DNA of 64,000 nt from Thermococcus camini (GCF_904067545.1 NZ_LR881183.1:872277-936276); one strand, 5' to 3'. Shown: positions 9,971-19,390, counted from the first letter of the stretch. A program made the numbers and translations. Notes: a model not told the origin generated them from the letters alone.

Positions 9971-10972
9971 ATGAGGCCGAAGGTGGCCGTTCTCTTTAAG
10001 ATGAAGAGCAAGCCCGTTGAGGAACTCAAGAAGTACGCAGACGTCGAGTTCATCCTGTATCCAAGCGTCGATGAGCTCAAAGAAAGGATAGAAGAGTTTG
10101 ATGGCGTCATAATCTCCCCGCTGAACAGGTTTCCGCGCGAAGTCATCGAGAGGGCCGAGCGGTTAAAGGTGATAAGCTGTCATTCCGCCGGCTACGACCA
10201 CGTTGACGTTAAGGCCGCAACGGAGAGGGGAATATACGTCACCAAGGTTGCTGGTGTCCTGAGCGAGGCCGTTGCGGAATTTGCCGTTGGACTGACCATA
10301 GCGCTCCTCAGGAAGATAACCTACTCAGACAGGTTCATCCGTGCCGGGAAGTGGGACTCCCACAGAACCGTCTGGAGCGGATTCAGGGACATAGAAACGG
10401 TCTATGGAAAAAAGGCAGGAATTCTCGGAATGGGTGCCATAGGAAAGGCCATAGCGAGGAGAATGAAGGCCATGGGGACGGAGATACTCTACTGGTCCCG
10501 GTCAAGGAAGCCCGATATTGAAAAGGAAGTCGGAGCTATCTACAAGCCCCTTGAAGATGTTCTGCGGGAAAGCGATATCGTGATTCTGGCCCTGCCGTCC
10601 ACACCGGAGACGTACCACATCATCAACGAGGAGAGGCTGAAGCTCCTTGAAGGCAAATACCTCGTCAACATCGGGCGCGGGACGCTGGTAGACGAGAAGG
10701 CCCTCGTGAAGGCCCTCAAAGAGGGTAAACTAAAGGGCTACGCAACGGACGTCTTTGAAAACGAGCCAGTTCAGGAACACGAGCTGTTTAAGCACGAGTG
10801 GGAGACCGTTCTAACGCCTCACTACGCGGGTCTCTCAAAGGAGGCCATGGAGGATATGGGCTTCCAGGCGGTTAGAAACCTACTCGCCGTTCTCAGGGGG
10901 GAGGTCCCGGAGGCGCTCGTGAACCGTGAGGTGGTTGAGATACGCTCCCCAGAGGACGTTAAGATGCTTTAA
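9971..10972 (+). CDS. D-isomer-specific 2-hydroxyacid dehydrogenase
   Basis: A 333-residue NAD(P)-dependent D-2-hydroxyacid dehydrogenase. The Rossmann motif GMGAIG is at 153-158, and the catalytic triad is R236 (NIGRGTL), E265 (NEPVQ) and H284 (TPHYAG). Basic residues after the second strand (YWSRSRK, 174-180) favour NADP. The protein resembles glyoxylate/hydroxypyruvate reductases and phosphoglycerate dehydrogenase paralogues of Pyrococcus (I recall PH0520 as closest). The exact 2-oxoacid is not fixed. ATG 9971 follows AAGGTGATACC. The M42 peptidase gene starts 10 bases after its stop. Confidence 0.9.
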   Translation: MRPKVAVLFKMKSKPVEELKKYADVEFILYPSVDELKERIEEFDGVIISPLNRFPREVIERAERLKVISCHSAGYDHVDVKAATERGIYVTKVAGVLSEAVAEFAVGLTIALLRKITYSDRFIRAGKWDSHRTVWSGFRDIETVYGKKAGILGMGAIGKAIARRMKAMGTEILYWSRSRKPDIEKEVGAIYKPLEDVLRESDIVILALPSTPETYHIINEERLKLLEGKYLVNIGRGTLVDEKALVKALKEGKLKGYATDVFENEPVQEHELFKHEWETVLTPHYAGLSKEAMEDMGFQAVRNLLAVLRGEVPEALVNREVVEIRSPEDVKML

Positions 10973-10982
10973 GGTGGTCGTG

Positions 10983-11978
10983 ATGCTTGTTGAGGAGCTG
11001 AGGGAAATAACCGGGATCCCCGGTATTTCGGGCTACGAGGAAAGGATCCGGGAAAAGATAGCTGAGTGGCTTGAGCCATACGCCGACTATACGGTTGACA
11101 CCATTGGAAACCTCGTCGTTGAGCTCGGTGAGGGTGAGCTCAAGGGCATCTTCATGGCCCACATGGACGAGATAGGGCTCCTGATAACGGGTGTAAGGCC
11201 TGACGGAAAGCTTACCTTCAGGAAAATCGGTGGAATAGACGATAGGCTCCTCTACGGCAGGCACTTCGAGGTAATTACCGAAAACGGGAAGCTCGACGGC
11301 GTTATCGGGGCACTTCCGGTGCACCTGAACCTTGAAAGGAAGTTCGACACGGTCCCCTGGAGCAGGCTGGTCATAGACATCGGCGCCGAGAGCAGGGAGG
11401 AGGCGGAAGCCCTCGGCGTTAAGGTTCTCGACTACGCGGTCTTCAAGAAGCACTTCGCGGTTCTTAATAACCGCTATATTTCTACGCGCTCTCTGGACGA
11501 CCGTTTTGGAGTCGTTGCTCTGGTTGAGGCGATAAAGGATCTCGTTGACCACGACCTCGATGGAAAGTGGCTCTTCGCCTTCACCGTCCAGGAGGAGATA
11601 GGCCTCAAGGGAGCAAAGTTCTTGGCGGAGCACTACACCCCAAAGTACGCCTTTGCCGTCGATTCATTCGCCTGCTGCGGTGAGATAACCGGAGACGTAA
11701 GGCTCGGCGGGGGAGCGGTAATAAGGGCCGTAGATAACTCCGCGATTTACACGAGGAAGCTCGCTAGAAAGGTTGCCGAGATAGCGTCGAGGAACGGCAT
11801 CCCTCTCCAGGTGGGCGTTACTGGCGGCGGAACGGACGCGTCGGTCTTCCAGGACAGGAGCGAGGTCTTGGCTCTGAGCGTTCCGATAAGGTACATCCAC
11901 AGCGAGGTCGAGACCCTTCATCTGGCCGACCTTGAGGCGCTGATAAAGCTCATAGAGGCGATAACACTGGAGATGTAA
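10983..11978 (+). CDS. M42-family aminopeptidase (TET type)
   Basis: A 331-residue di-metal aminopeptidase that assembles as dodecameric tetrahedra in this family. Metal-site segments are MAHMDEIG (H60, D62), RSLDDRFG, VQEEIGLKGA and a C-terminal RYIHSEVE. It trims short peptides after proteasomal or protease digestion in the cytoplasm. From memory it corresponds to Pyrococcus TET1 (PH0519), a Glu/Asp-preferring enzyme that also neighbours the hydroxyacid dehydrogenase gene. Start ATG 10983 follows AAGGTGGTCGTG, and the longer frame overlapping the upstream gene is unlikely. Confidence 0.92.
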   Translation: MLVEELREITGIPGISGYEERIREKIAEWLEPYADYTVDTIGNLVVELGEGELKGIFMAHMDEIGLLITGVRPDGKLTFRKIGGIDDRLLYGRHFEVITENGKLDGVIGALPVHLNLERKFDTVPWSRLVIDIGAESREEAEALGVKVLDYAVFKKHFAVLNNRYISTRSLDDRFGVVALVEAIKDLVDHDLDGKWLFAFTVQEEIGLKGAKFLAEHYTPKYAFAVDSFACCGEITGDVRLGGGAVIRAVDNSAIYTRKLARKVAEIASRNGIPLQVGVTGGGTDASVFQDRSEVLALSVPIRYIHSEVETLHLADLEALIKLIEAITLEM

Positions 11979-12202
11979 GGTCTATGAGTCAGCTATGAGC
12001 AGAAAATGCGAAGAAGCTCGTAGGGGTGTTTAAGAAATGATCGCCTTTGGTAAGGTTCGCGCTCATTTGCCGTCAGGCACTCTTAAGGAAGCGAACAATG
12101 GAAAGGTTACAGGTGGGGGAAGGCCCCATCTCATGAGAAATCACGGTTGTATAAAAAGCTTTCCGCGAGCGCTTTCGAAGAAAGGGCTCTGGAGGTGATT
12201 CC
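11979..12202. other. Intergenic region with a promoter for the permease gene
   Basis: A 224-base gap. It has a TATA-like GTTGTATAAAAAGC at about 12145-12158 and the GGAGGTGAT ribosome binding site just before the TTG start at 12203. I see no open frame of gene quality and no convincing guide-RNA boxes. Confidence 0.4.
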
Positions 12203-12967
12203 TTGCTAAAATACATCGGCTACTTCGCAGTTGGAGTCTTTATCGGTATTTTGGCAGCGTTATTCGGCCTTGGAGGGGGTTTTCTGATAGTCCCCACGCT
12301 CAACTTCCTCGGCGTTGAGATACACCACGCCGTCGGAACTTCCAGCGCGGCCGTCGTCTTCACATCCCTCAGCTCGGCGATAGCCTACCACCGGCAGAGA
12401 AGAATACATTATAAGGCCGGCCTTCTCCTGGCCTCAACGGCTGTAATCGGGGCGTACATCGGCGCTTGGATGACTTCCTTTATAAGCGCCGGCCAGCTGA
12501 AAGTCATATTTGGCCTTGCCTTAATCGTTGTTGCAGCCAGGATATACCGGAAGAAGACGGCCGAGCCGAGCGAGGTTAGGCTTGAGGAAGTTGAGGTCAA
12601 CTACAAGCTCGTTCCATTCGGTGGCTTCTTCGCGGGAATATCCAGCGGTCTCCTCGGCGTTGGAGGGGGCATAATCAACGTACCTTTCCTGACGTACCTC
12701 GGCCTGCCGATACACTACGCGGTAGCAACTTCTAGCTTTGCGATAGTCTTCACCGCAACCGCCGGAGCGCTCAAGCACTACGCCATGGGCAACGTTGAAA
12801 CCCAGTGGCTGGTCCTCCTCGTTCCGGGGCTCATAATCGGCGCCCAGCTCGGCGCGAGGATAGCGAAGCGGACGAGGGCGTCTTCCCTGAAAAAGGCCTT
12901 CGCGGTCGTTATGGCCCTCCTTGCCCTGAGGATGATACTGAAGGGCCTCGGCCTTCCGGTTCCATGA
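12203..12967 (+). CDS. TauE/SafE-family membrane permease
   Basis: A 254-residue polytopic membrane protein of the TSUP (TauE/SafE) family, predicted to move sulfonates, sulfite/sulfoacetate or related organic anions. The two-fold repeated signature is clear: FGLGGGFLIVPTL with HAVGTSSAAVVFTS in the first half and GVGGGIINVPFL with YAVATSSFAIVFTA in the second. Translation starts at TTG 12203 behind an ideal GGAGGTGAT site. The C-terminus overlaps the convergent membrane-protein gene by about 59 bases. A paralogue is encoded at 13515. Confidence 0.9.
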   Translation: MLKYIGYFAVGVFIGILAALFGLGGGFLIVPTLNFLGVEIHHAVGTSSAAVVFTSLSSAIAYHRQRRIHYKAGLLLASTAVIGAYIGAWMTSFISAGQLKVIFGLALIVVAARIYRKKTAEPSEVRLEEVEVNYKLVPFGGFFAGISSGLLGVGGGIINVPFLTYLGLPIHYAVATSSFAIVFTATAGALKHYAMGNVETQWLVLLVPGLIIGAQLGARIAKRTRASSLKKAFAVVMALLALRMILKGLGLPVP

Positions 12968-13469
12968 GCTTCTCTTCTTTTCTTGCTTTTATGTATGCAG
13001 CCAGCAGGATTGCGGCAATTATTATCATCACCACCCATGCAACGGCTAGGGGACGATCGTAGGGGTAGTAGAGGTCGCCGGTGAGCGCGTAGGGCAGAGA
13101 AACGGGAAGGAGCATTATCGACAGGACAAAGCCAATGAGCCCTCCGATCACAAAAAGCACTATGTTCCCGCTTCCGTAGCCCATTTCGCCTCCGAGGGCA
13201 AGCTCAGCGCGATAACCGATTATAGTTGCTAAAACCACAATAACGGTAGCCAGAATAATGTTTGCGCAACCCAGTTTTTCGCGTTTCCACTCGTACAGGC
13301 CGTATGCAATCACCAGAAGCAATCCTCCGGCAGAAGAGCTGAGCCAGACCGAGAGATCCTTGTAGAAGCCGTAAGGAGCGTCCCAGTTGGCGAAGGCTAT
13401 CGAACCCGGCTGGGTGAGGACGAAGGCAAGTGTCACCATGAGCCAGAACCTGAGCTCTGCGGCCCTCAC
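12909..13469 (-). CDS. Polytopic membrane protein, unknown function
   Basis: A 186-residue protein with about five hydrophobic segments (residues roughly 8-26, 44-58, 69-87, 100-125, 141-161) and a charged, Lys/Glu-rich C-terminus. No known family motif is recognised. The GTG start at 13469 follows GGTGGTT. Its 3' end runs antisense into the end of the TauE-like gene, and its 5' end faces the second TauE-like gene, so it is sandwiched between two paralogous permeases on the opposite strand. The hydrophobic pattern and codon use fit a real gene, though the overlapping tail might be shorter in life. Confidence 0.7.
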   Translation of the reverse strand: MRAAELRFWLMVTLAFVLTQPGSIAFANWDAPYGFYKDLSVWLSSSAGGLLLVIAYGLYEWKREKLGCANIILATVIVVLATIIGYRAELALGGEMGYGSGNIVLFVIGGLIGFVLSIMLLPVSLPYALTGDLYYPYDRPLAVAWVVMIIIAAILLAAYIKARKEEKLMEPEGRGPSVSSSGQGGP

Positions 13470-13514
13470 ACAACCACCGGAGAATTTTTAATGCCATCCC
13501 TAAAAAGAGTTCCC

Positions 13515-14246
13515 ATGCTGGGTTACTTCCTCGATTTCCTCCTCGGCATCGGCATCGGTCTAATAGCCGGTCTCTTTGGGGTCGGCGGGGGATTCCTCAT
13601 AGTCCCTGCCCTCGTCTTCCTCGGTCTTCCCGTACACGTTGCAATAGGGACGAGTCTAGCCTGTATAGTCCTCAGCTCCCTCTCGGCAGCGGTAACTCAC
13701 ATCAGGAAGGAGGCGGTTTTATACCGGGTCGTCTTCCTTAAGGAGGCGTTCTCTGTCCCGGCGGCACTTCTGGGTGCTTACCTCTCCTCCCTGCTGCCGG
13801 AGAACTATCTTAAGGTTCTCTTCTCTGGGATTCTCCTTTACCTCGCTTTTCAGATGTGGCGGGGGAATGCGTCATCACATTCGAAACCGGGGGAACTCAA
13901 AACATCCCGCGTGTCCCTGGTTGGCGTCCTCTCTGGCCTTACCTCGGGCCTCTTGGGAATCAGCGGTGGGATTCTCAACGTGCCCCTCTTTCACTCCTAC
14001 GTTGGAATACCAATGCGCTACGCGGTCGGAACATCGAGCTTTGCCCTTTTCTTTACAGCACTGGCAGGTTCAATCGGACACTACCGCCTCGGACAGGTTG
14101 ACCTTCACACCGCACTGCTCTTGGCTCCTGGCCTCATAATCGGGGCCAGAATCGGTGCCCTTCTCGTCCACCGTCTCCATCCCGGGCACTTGAGGAGGGC
14201 TTTCTCCGCCATCCTCGTGATCGTTGCAATCAGAATGCTCCTGTGA
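13515..14246 (+). CDS. TauE/SafE-family membrane permease (second copy)
   Basis: A 243-residue TSUP-family permease, paralogous to the one at 12203. Repeat signatures are FGVGGGFLIVPAL with HVAIGTSLACIV in the first half and LGISGGILNVPLF with YAVGTSSFALFF in the second. ATG 13515 is preferred over ATG 13491 because a TATA-like GAATTTTTAATG sits at 13481-13492, which would put transcription start at or just before 13515, giving a leaderless message. The substrate is unknown. The paired copies may have different specificities. Confidence 0.87.
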   Translation: MLGYFLDFLLGIGIGLIAGLFGVGGGFLIVPALVFLGLPVHVAIGTSLACIVLSSLSAAVTHIRKEAVLYRVVFLKEAFSVPAALLGAYLSSLLPENYLKVLFSGILLYLAFQMWRGNASSHSKPGELKTSRVSLVGVLSGLTSGLLGISGGILNVPLFHSYVGIPMRYAVGTSSFALFFTALAGSIGHYRLGQVDLHTALLLAPGLIIGARIGALLVHRLHPGHLRRAFSAILVIVAIRMLL

Positions 14247-14313
14247 AGGTTCCACCGGAGATGCCTCTACGAAGATTTATTAGGTCCTCCCCCAAAATCC
14301 CCTGGGTGAGGAA

Positions 14314-14595
14314 ATGAGGGAGCTTTTCAAGAGGGTAAAGGAGGAGTTTGGAGTCGAGATAAGGAATGAAAACGACATGACGAACGCGTGGAAGCTCGTT
14401 GAGATGCTCAAGGAAAAGGGCTGGGTGGTGTACATCATCACCGCAAGGGGACGCGAGCAGGTCGATGCGTGGCACCCGAACTACGGGAGTTTGTACGCCC
14501 AGTTTGGCGAGATTCCGTATTTTACGAGCGTAGTTGAGGGTATATGCGTCACAGCCCTTCGTGTGGGGGAGCTTGAAGCCAATGGAACGCTCTGA
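14314..14595 (+). CDS. Small conserved-looking protein, unknown
   Basis: A 93-residue soluble protein (MRELFKRVKEEFGVEI...) with a central segment GWVVYIITARGREQVDAWHPN that looks like a strand-turn-helix core, and no cysteine cluster or known motif. The frame is preceded by TATA-like GATTTATTAGG near 14273 and a GGGTGAGGAA ribosome binding site directly before the ATG. I do not recognise the family. Confidence 0.65.
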   Translation: MRELFKRVKEEFGVEIRNENDMTNAWKLVEMLKEKGWVVYIITARGREQVDAWHPNYGSLYAQFGEIPYFTSVVEGICVTALRVGELEANGTL

Positions 14596-14656
14596 AACGT
14601 TCGTTTCGTCGGAGTCCTCAAATAGGTTTGGGGCGTAGCGTTCATTGGTGATGCCC

Positions 14657-15871
14657 ATGAAGGGGACGAAGGGCTTTGCACTGGCCCTGGCAATATTGCT
14701 GGTTGGAAGCGTGATACCTCTGGGACTGGCGGAAGCCGAGGGCACGAGCAACGCCACCGAGAGCTACACAGGAGTCCTCGACAACAGCACCAGGGAGATG
14801 GTGATAGCGGGTCAGCTGATTGACCAGCTTCAGAGGCTGAGCAGGTTCGCCGAAGATAAGATAGAGCCTATAAAGGACAGGCTACCCGAGAACTCGACTG
14901 TACTAACCCACTACGAGCTCGCTGAGGACTACAGGGAAAAGGCGGTGAGTGAATACGAGGCCGGCGACTACTACAGCTCGATACTCGACAGCCTCACAGC
15001 AATGCACCACTACAAGGTTGCCCTCTCGGCACTTAAGGAAGGCAGAGAAAAGGCTCAGGATGTAAGGGAACGCATCAAACTGGAAATCGAGCGTGCCAGA
15101 GAGTACTTCAGGTTCGTTGAGAAGACCATAAGGCTGGCGGAGAACCAGGGGATAGACGTGAGCAACCTCACCGCACTTTACAACGAGACCAAGGATGCCT
15201 ATAAAGTTGTACTGGATGACCTTAAGGCCGGAGACTACGAAAAGGCGAGGGCAGACTATGAAGTCGCCAAGGAGAAGAAGGCCCTTCTCGACAGAGAGCT
15301 GAGAAAGGTCCGCGAGGAGCTCGCCTATGCCAACGCCGATAAGATCGTCAAGGACTTCCTGATCAAGGGTGAGAAGGGAATGGAGATAGCTCAGAAGGCA
15401 ATCGAGGTCGGGGAGAAGAACAGCTACAACGTGACGGAGCTCCGGGAGAGGCTCGATGCCTTTTCGGAGGTTTACAGTCAGGTCAAGGCCCTCGCGGACG
15501 AGGGCAGGTGGGAGGACGCCCTCACAGTCATGAAAGACAACAGGGAAACAATAATTGAGTTCCACAGGGCTGTTGAGTTCGTACTCAGGAAGGTTCGCGA
15601 GAGGGAGCTCGATGAAAAGCTAAAGGACGTCCGCGCTTTCCTTATGGAGATGAACGGCAGGATCCAGAAGGATGCAAAGGCGCTCCGCGAGCTCAAGAGC
15701 AGGGGGGTCGACACCACCCGGGCAGAGATCCAGCTGAAAGTAGCTATCCAGGAGCTCAGGATAGGCGTCGAGCTTCTAAAAGCGAAGAAGCCCCTCCAGG
15801 CCAGGGCACACTTTGCAATAGCGCTGGAGGTGCTCCACAGGGTGGATGAGTTCATTCTAAGGCACTCCTGA
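14657..15871 (+). CDS. Secreted long coiled-coil protein
   Basis: A 404-residue protein with a signal peptide (MKGTKGFALALAILLVGSV...) and an almost entirely helical, highly charged body with repeated blocks of the form DYYSSILDSLTAMHHYK and DYEKARADYEVAKEKK. This looks like a set of helical-hairpin repeats on the outside of the membrane. There is no lipobox and no clear C-terminal anchor. ATG 14657 is chosen because the upstream TTG/GTG/ATG cluster at 14645-14653 forms the GGTGAT ribosome binding site. A membrane-anchored winged-helix protein is encoded 33 bases downstream on the same strand, suggesting a joint transcript and perhaps a sensing partnership. Confidence 0.8.
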   Translation: MKGTKGFALALAILLVGSVIPLGLAEAEGTSNATESYTGVLDNSTREMVIAGQLIDQLQRLSRFAEDKIEPIKDRLPENSTVLTHYELAEDYREKAVSEYEAGDYYSSILDSLTAMHHYKVALSALKEGREKAQDVRERIKLEIERAREYFRFVEKTIRLAENQGIDVSNLTALYNETKDAYKVVLDDLKAGDYEKARADYEVAKEKKALLDRELRKVREELAYANADKIVKDFLIKGEKGMEIAQKAIEVGEKNSYNVTELRERLDAFSEVYSQVKALADEGRWEDALTVMKDNRETIIEFHRAVEFVLRKVRERELDEKLKDVRAFLMEMNGRIQKDAKALRELKSRGVDTTRAEIQLKVAIQELRIGVELLKAKKPLQARAHFAIALEVLHRVDEFILRHS

Positions 15872-15904
15872 CCTTTCCTTTTTAGCTTAGGGAGGGATGC
15901 TTAA

Positions 15905-16741
15905 ATGAGACTCACAGTTGCGGCCCTCATGCTGATAACGCTCATCCTCTTGCCCAGGGTTAGTTCCTATACCGTTTCATCCCTGGTTTTGACGGTTTAC
16001 AATGACGGCTACACCAAGGTTGAATATGAAATCCTACCCTCGGAGTATTCATCCCAGGTTGAACTCCCCCTCCTCGGAGACCATTACGAGAACGTTATCG
16101 TCGAGGACGGGAACGGAAATCCCCTCAACTTCAGGCTTGAGAACGGAAGCCTTCTCATCTATTCCGGGAACGCTGAAGTAGTCAAGGTCTCCTACTACAC
16201 CCCCGACCTGACCGTGAAGCAGGGCATGGTGTGGACGCTTAACATTGCGACCAACGATTCCTTCACAGTTGTGCTGCCTGCAAACGCCATAGTGGTTGAC
16301 CTGAGCGACATACCCCTTGAGATAGCGGGGAACTCGATAACCATGCCCCCCGGAAACCAGAGCGTTTCCTACACGCTCAGCGGAAGAGGAGCCGGCAGCG
16401 AGGGTGGAGCGGGGAGCTCGGAGTATCTGCCAGTCCTGGGAGGCCTCGCGGTAGTCGGGGGCTCTGCCTACGCCCTATGGAGAAAGAAAAAGGGTCAGAG
16501 CTCAATGCCAAGCCGTGAGGAGTTCCAGGCCAGGCTTGGGAACCTCGACCTCAACGAGGAGGAGAGGCGTGCGCTGCTCTACCTCTTCGATAGGGGCGGA
16601 AAGGCCAGCCAGGCTGAGGTCAGGGAAGCGATAGGCCTGCCCAAAACCACCGCATGGAGGATGTTCAAGCGCCTTGAGAGGAAGGGTCTGGTGAAGGTTC
16701 TTAAGGGCAGGAAGGAAAACTGGGTGGAGCTGAGGCTTTAG
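15905..16741 (+). CDS. Membrane-anchored winged-helix transcriptional regulator
   Basis: A 278-residue protein with the order signal/anchor (1-20), external beta-rich domain (about 22-160), Gly/Ser linker, one transmembrane helix (174-192), positive stop-transfer WRKKKG, then a cytoplasmic winged helix-turn-helix (about 215-278; SQAEVREAIGLPKTTAWRMF as the recognition unit). This layout puts a DNA-binding domain inside and a sensor domain outside with no kinase between them, a one-component membrane regulator. Signal and target genes are unknown; the adjacent secreted coiled-coil gene is the obvious candidate partner. Confidence 0.85.
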   Translation: MRLTVAALMLITLILLPRVSSYTVSSLVLTVYNDGYTKVEYEILPSEYSSQVELPLLGDHYENVIVEDGNGNPLNFRLENGSLLIYSGNAEVVKVSYYTPDLTVKQGMVWTLNIATNDSFTVVLPANAIVVDLSDIPLEIAGNSITMPPGNQSVSYTLSGRGAGSEGGAGSSEYLPVLGGLAVVGGSAYALWRKKKGQSSMPSREEFQARLGNLDLNEEERRALLYLFDRGGKASQAEVREAIGLPKTTAWRMFKRLERKGLVKVLKGRKENWVELRL

Positions 16742-17001
16742 ACGGGTCTTTGTTTGGGACTTCCTTTTAATTTCAATCTTCGTTCCTGACGGGGGTGAAA
16801 TCCTCTAAGGCCTTGGGGCGTGATTAACGAAAGTTATTGACATGGTATAATACGTGGATTATAACTTTTTTATGAGTCGTAAAGTTGGCATTAAAGCCCA
16901 GTGGGGTATTCAATGAACATCTTGTCCTCCTCAAACCTAAACCCTGTTTTGAGAAGCCTTTCAAACATGCACCATCAACACGAAAAGGGGAGAAGAAAGA
17001 A
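16742..17001. other. Intergenic region, no gene seen
   Basis: A 260-base gap between the regulator gene and the convergent metG end. It is A+T-rich, with a partly palindromic ATAATACGTGGATTATAAC near 16848-16866. A short frame from 16901 has no ribosome binding site or composition support. Nothing else is recognised. Confidence 0.4.
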
Positions 17002-19230
17002 TCACATTATCCTTGAGCCGAGCTTTACCTCTTTGTCCGGCATCAGCAGAGCCACGTTCTCGCCGTCGTCAGCCGCTAAGAGCATTCCCTGGCTTTCCAC
17101 ACCGCGAAGCTTCTTGGGTTCGAGGTTCGCTATGATGACGACGTAGTGGTTGAGCAGCTCTTCCGGCTTGTAGTACTTCTTAAGCCCAGCAACGAGCTGC
17201 CTGACCTCGTCGCCAAGGTCAACCTTGACCACGTAGAGCCTGTCGGCGTTGGGGTGGTCCTTGACCTCGATTATCTTTCCGACCCTCAGGTCGAGCTTGG
17301 CAAAGTCATCAAAGCTTATGTACTCCACGCTTTCACCACCTTTCTCCTTTTTCTTCACTTTCCCCTTCTTCGAGGCCTTTCCGGCCTTTTCGGCTTTGGC
17401 CTCCAGCTCATCACCGTAGATGCTCTTAAGGATTGCCCTCGCTTCCTCCTCACTCTTGAAGCGCTCTAAAGCCACTTTCACGACATCGTCCCGCTTGTAG
17501 TATTTGTTGAGGAGCAGTCTCGCGCTCTCCGGATTGCCCCTGGCTATGTAGTTCACGATGAAGTAAATTATGTCCTCATCGCTCACCTTCTTGAACATCG
17601 GGGTGGCCTTTCTAACGCGGTGCCCGGCCGGAATCTCGGTGAACTCCCAGCGCTTGAGCTCCTCAAGGTTGAGGAGGTGCCATATCCTCTCGCCCGCATC
17701 TGGAAGGAACGGCTCAAGGAGGATCCCGAGGGCCTTGACTATCTGGAGGGAGATGTTTACCGTAGTGGCCGTCCTCACGCGGTCGGTTTTGGCGGTCTTC
17801 CACGGCTTCTGGTAGTCGAAGTAGCGGTTGCCGAAGATTGCCAGCTCCATGACCCTCTTCAACGCGTCCTTGAACTTGTACTGGGCTATCAGCTTTCCGG
17901 TCTCCTTAAAGGCCCTCTCAATCTCCTCGAAGGCCTGCCTGTCGAGCTCATCGAGCTCGCCTCTCTCCGGCACGGTTCCGTTGAAGTAGCGGTTGGCGAA
18001 GGTCATCGCCCTGTGGACGAAGTTTCCGAGGTTGTTTACCAGTTCTTCGTTTATCTTGCTCTTGAAATCTGCAAAGCTGAAGTCGCTATCGCGAGTTTCG
18101 GGCATTATCGCGGTGAGGTAGTAGCGGAGGTAATCTGCTGGAAACGCATCGAGGAACTCATGGACCCATATCGCCCAGTTCCTGCTGGTGGAGAACTTCT
18201 TGCCCTCAAGGTTGAGGTATTCATTTGCAGGGATGTCGTACGGCAGAAGCCACTCGGCCTCGACTTCCCCGTCCCTGTATTTGCCATACGCGAGGAGGAA
18301 GGCGGGCCAGAATATCGCGTGGAAGGGCACGTTGTCCTTGCCGATGAAGTGGATTACCTTAGTTTGGCCGTCGAGGTTGAGCCAAAACTTCTTCCACTCG
18401 TTTTCTCTGCTGAGCTTCTTCAGGTGCTCGATGGTGATCGAGATGTAGCCTATAGGCGCCTCAAACCAGACGTAGAGCACCTTTCCCTTAACGTCCTCAT
18501 CGTCGAGGGGGACCGGAATACCCCAGTCGAGGTCGCGCGTTATGGCCCTCTCCTCAAGGCCCTCCTTTATCCAGCCGAGGACAGTGTTCCTGACGTTTGG
18601 CTTCCAGTGTTCCTGGCTTTCGACCCAGGCCTTAAGCTTCTCTTCGAAGTCCTTCATCCTTATGTAGTAATGGGCTGAGTCCTTGAAGGTTATTGGATTA
18701 CCGCAGATGTTGCACCGCGGGTTAATGAGTATCTCCGGCGTAAGTGGGTGCCCGCAGACCTCACACTGGTCTCCCCTCTGGTTCTCGGCACCGCAGTAGG
18801 GGCAGGTGCCTATGACGTACCTGTCAGGCAGGAACATCTTGTCGTGCTCGCAGTAGGCCTGTTTCGTGACTTTCTTGACCAGGTGACCGTTTTCTAGTGC
18901 TTTTAAAAAGAACTCCTGGCTGATTCTATAGTGAACCGGAAGCTCGGTTCTGCCAAAGTAGTCGAAGCTTATCTTTGCCCTCTCGAAGGTCGTCTTTATG
19001 TGTTCGTGGAACTCATCGACGATTTCCCTGGCACTTCTTCCCTCTTTGAGAGCACGGAATGTTATCGGAGTCCCATGTTCATCGGTTCCACAGACGAAGA
19101 GCACTTCATCTCCCTTGAGCCTCAGGTAGCGAACGAAAATGTCCGCTGGTAAATACGCTCCTGCCAGGTGTCCCGCGTGAATCGGCCCGTTAGCGTAAGG
19201 GAGTGCAGATGTTACCATGTACCTGACCAT
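17002..19230 (-). CDS. metG: Methionyl-tRNA synthetase with fused C-terminal tRNA-binding domain
   Basis: Class I synthetase of 742 residues that charges initiator and elongator tRNA-Met. The HIGH-type motif is PYANGPIHAGH near the N-terminus. Zinc-knuckle cysteines follow (CPYCG, CEVCG, CNICG), and the KMSKS loop is the variant KFSTSRN. A Lys/Glu linker (GKASKKGKVKKKEKGG) joins an EMAP/Trbp111-like tRNA-binding domain of about 110 residues (DFAKLDLRVGKI..., ESQGMLLAADD). ATG 19230 is chosen because the upstream GTG at 19239 belongs to the GGTGG ribosome binding site. A TATA-like element lies near 19280. Confidence 0.96.
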   Translation of the reverse strand: MVRYMVTSALPYANGPIHAGHLAGAYLPADIFVRYLRLKGDEVLFVCGTDEHGTPITFRALKEGRSAREIVDEFHEHIKTTFERAKISFDYFGRTELPVHYRISQEFFLKALENGHLVKKVTKQAYCEHDKMFLPDRYVIGTCPYCGAENQRGDQCEVCGHPLTPEILINPRCNICGNPITFKDSAHYYIRMKDFEEKLKAWVESQEHWKPNVRNTVLGWIKEGLEERAITRDLDWGIPVPLDDEDVKGKVLYVWFEAPIGYISITIEHLKKLSRENEWKKFWLNLDGQTKVIHFIGKDNVPFHAIFWPAFLLAYGKYRDGEVEAEWLLPYDIPANEYLNLEGKKFSTSRNWAIWVHEFLDAFPADYLRYYLTAIMPETRDSDFSFADFKSKINEELVNNLGNFVHRAMTFANRYFNGTVPERGELDELDRQAFEEIERAFKETGKLIAQYKFKDALKRVMELAIFGNRYFDYQKPWKTAKTDRVRTATTVNISLQIVKALGILLEPFLPDAGERIWHLLNLEELKRWEFTEIPAGHRVRKATPMFKKVSDEDIIYFIVNYIARGNPESARLLLNKYYKRDDVVKVALERFKSEEEARAILKSIYGDELEAKAEKAGKASKKGKVKKKEKGGESVEYISFDDFAKLDLRVGKIIEVKDHPNADRLYVVKVDLGDEVRQLVAGLKKYYKPEELLNHYVVIIANLEPKKLRGVESQGMLLAADDGENVALLMPDKEVKLGSRIM

Positions 19231-19390
19231 TTTAACCACCGTCCCGGCAATGGGTTTAGGGCCTTATAAGGACTTCGCGTTAAAAACATTACGGTAGGTT
19301 ATTTTTAAATGGCCAAAATATGTTGAGTTATGCATATCCACGGACCAAAGGTTTTAGTTTGGATGGCATCCACGACCGGTGGTGAGCATC

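Noticed and set aside
12909-12967. Treating the minus-strand membrane protein as a shadow of the TauE gene
   Set aside because: Only its last 59 bases overlap; the rest covers otherwise empty sequence and has a proper start and hydrophobic pattern, so I kept it.
16901-17146. 81-codon frame before metG
   Set aside because: No ribosome binding site, unusual composition, and its second half is antisense to the metG end.
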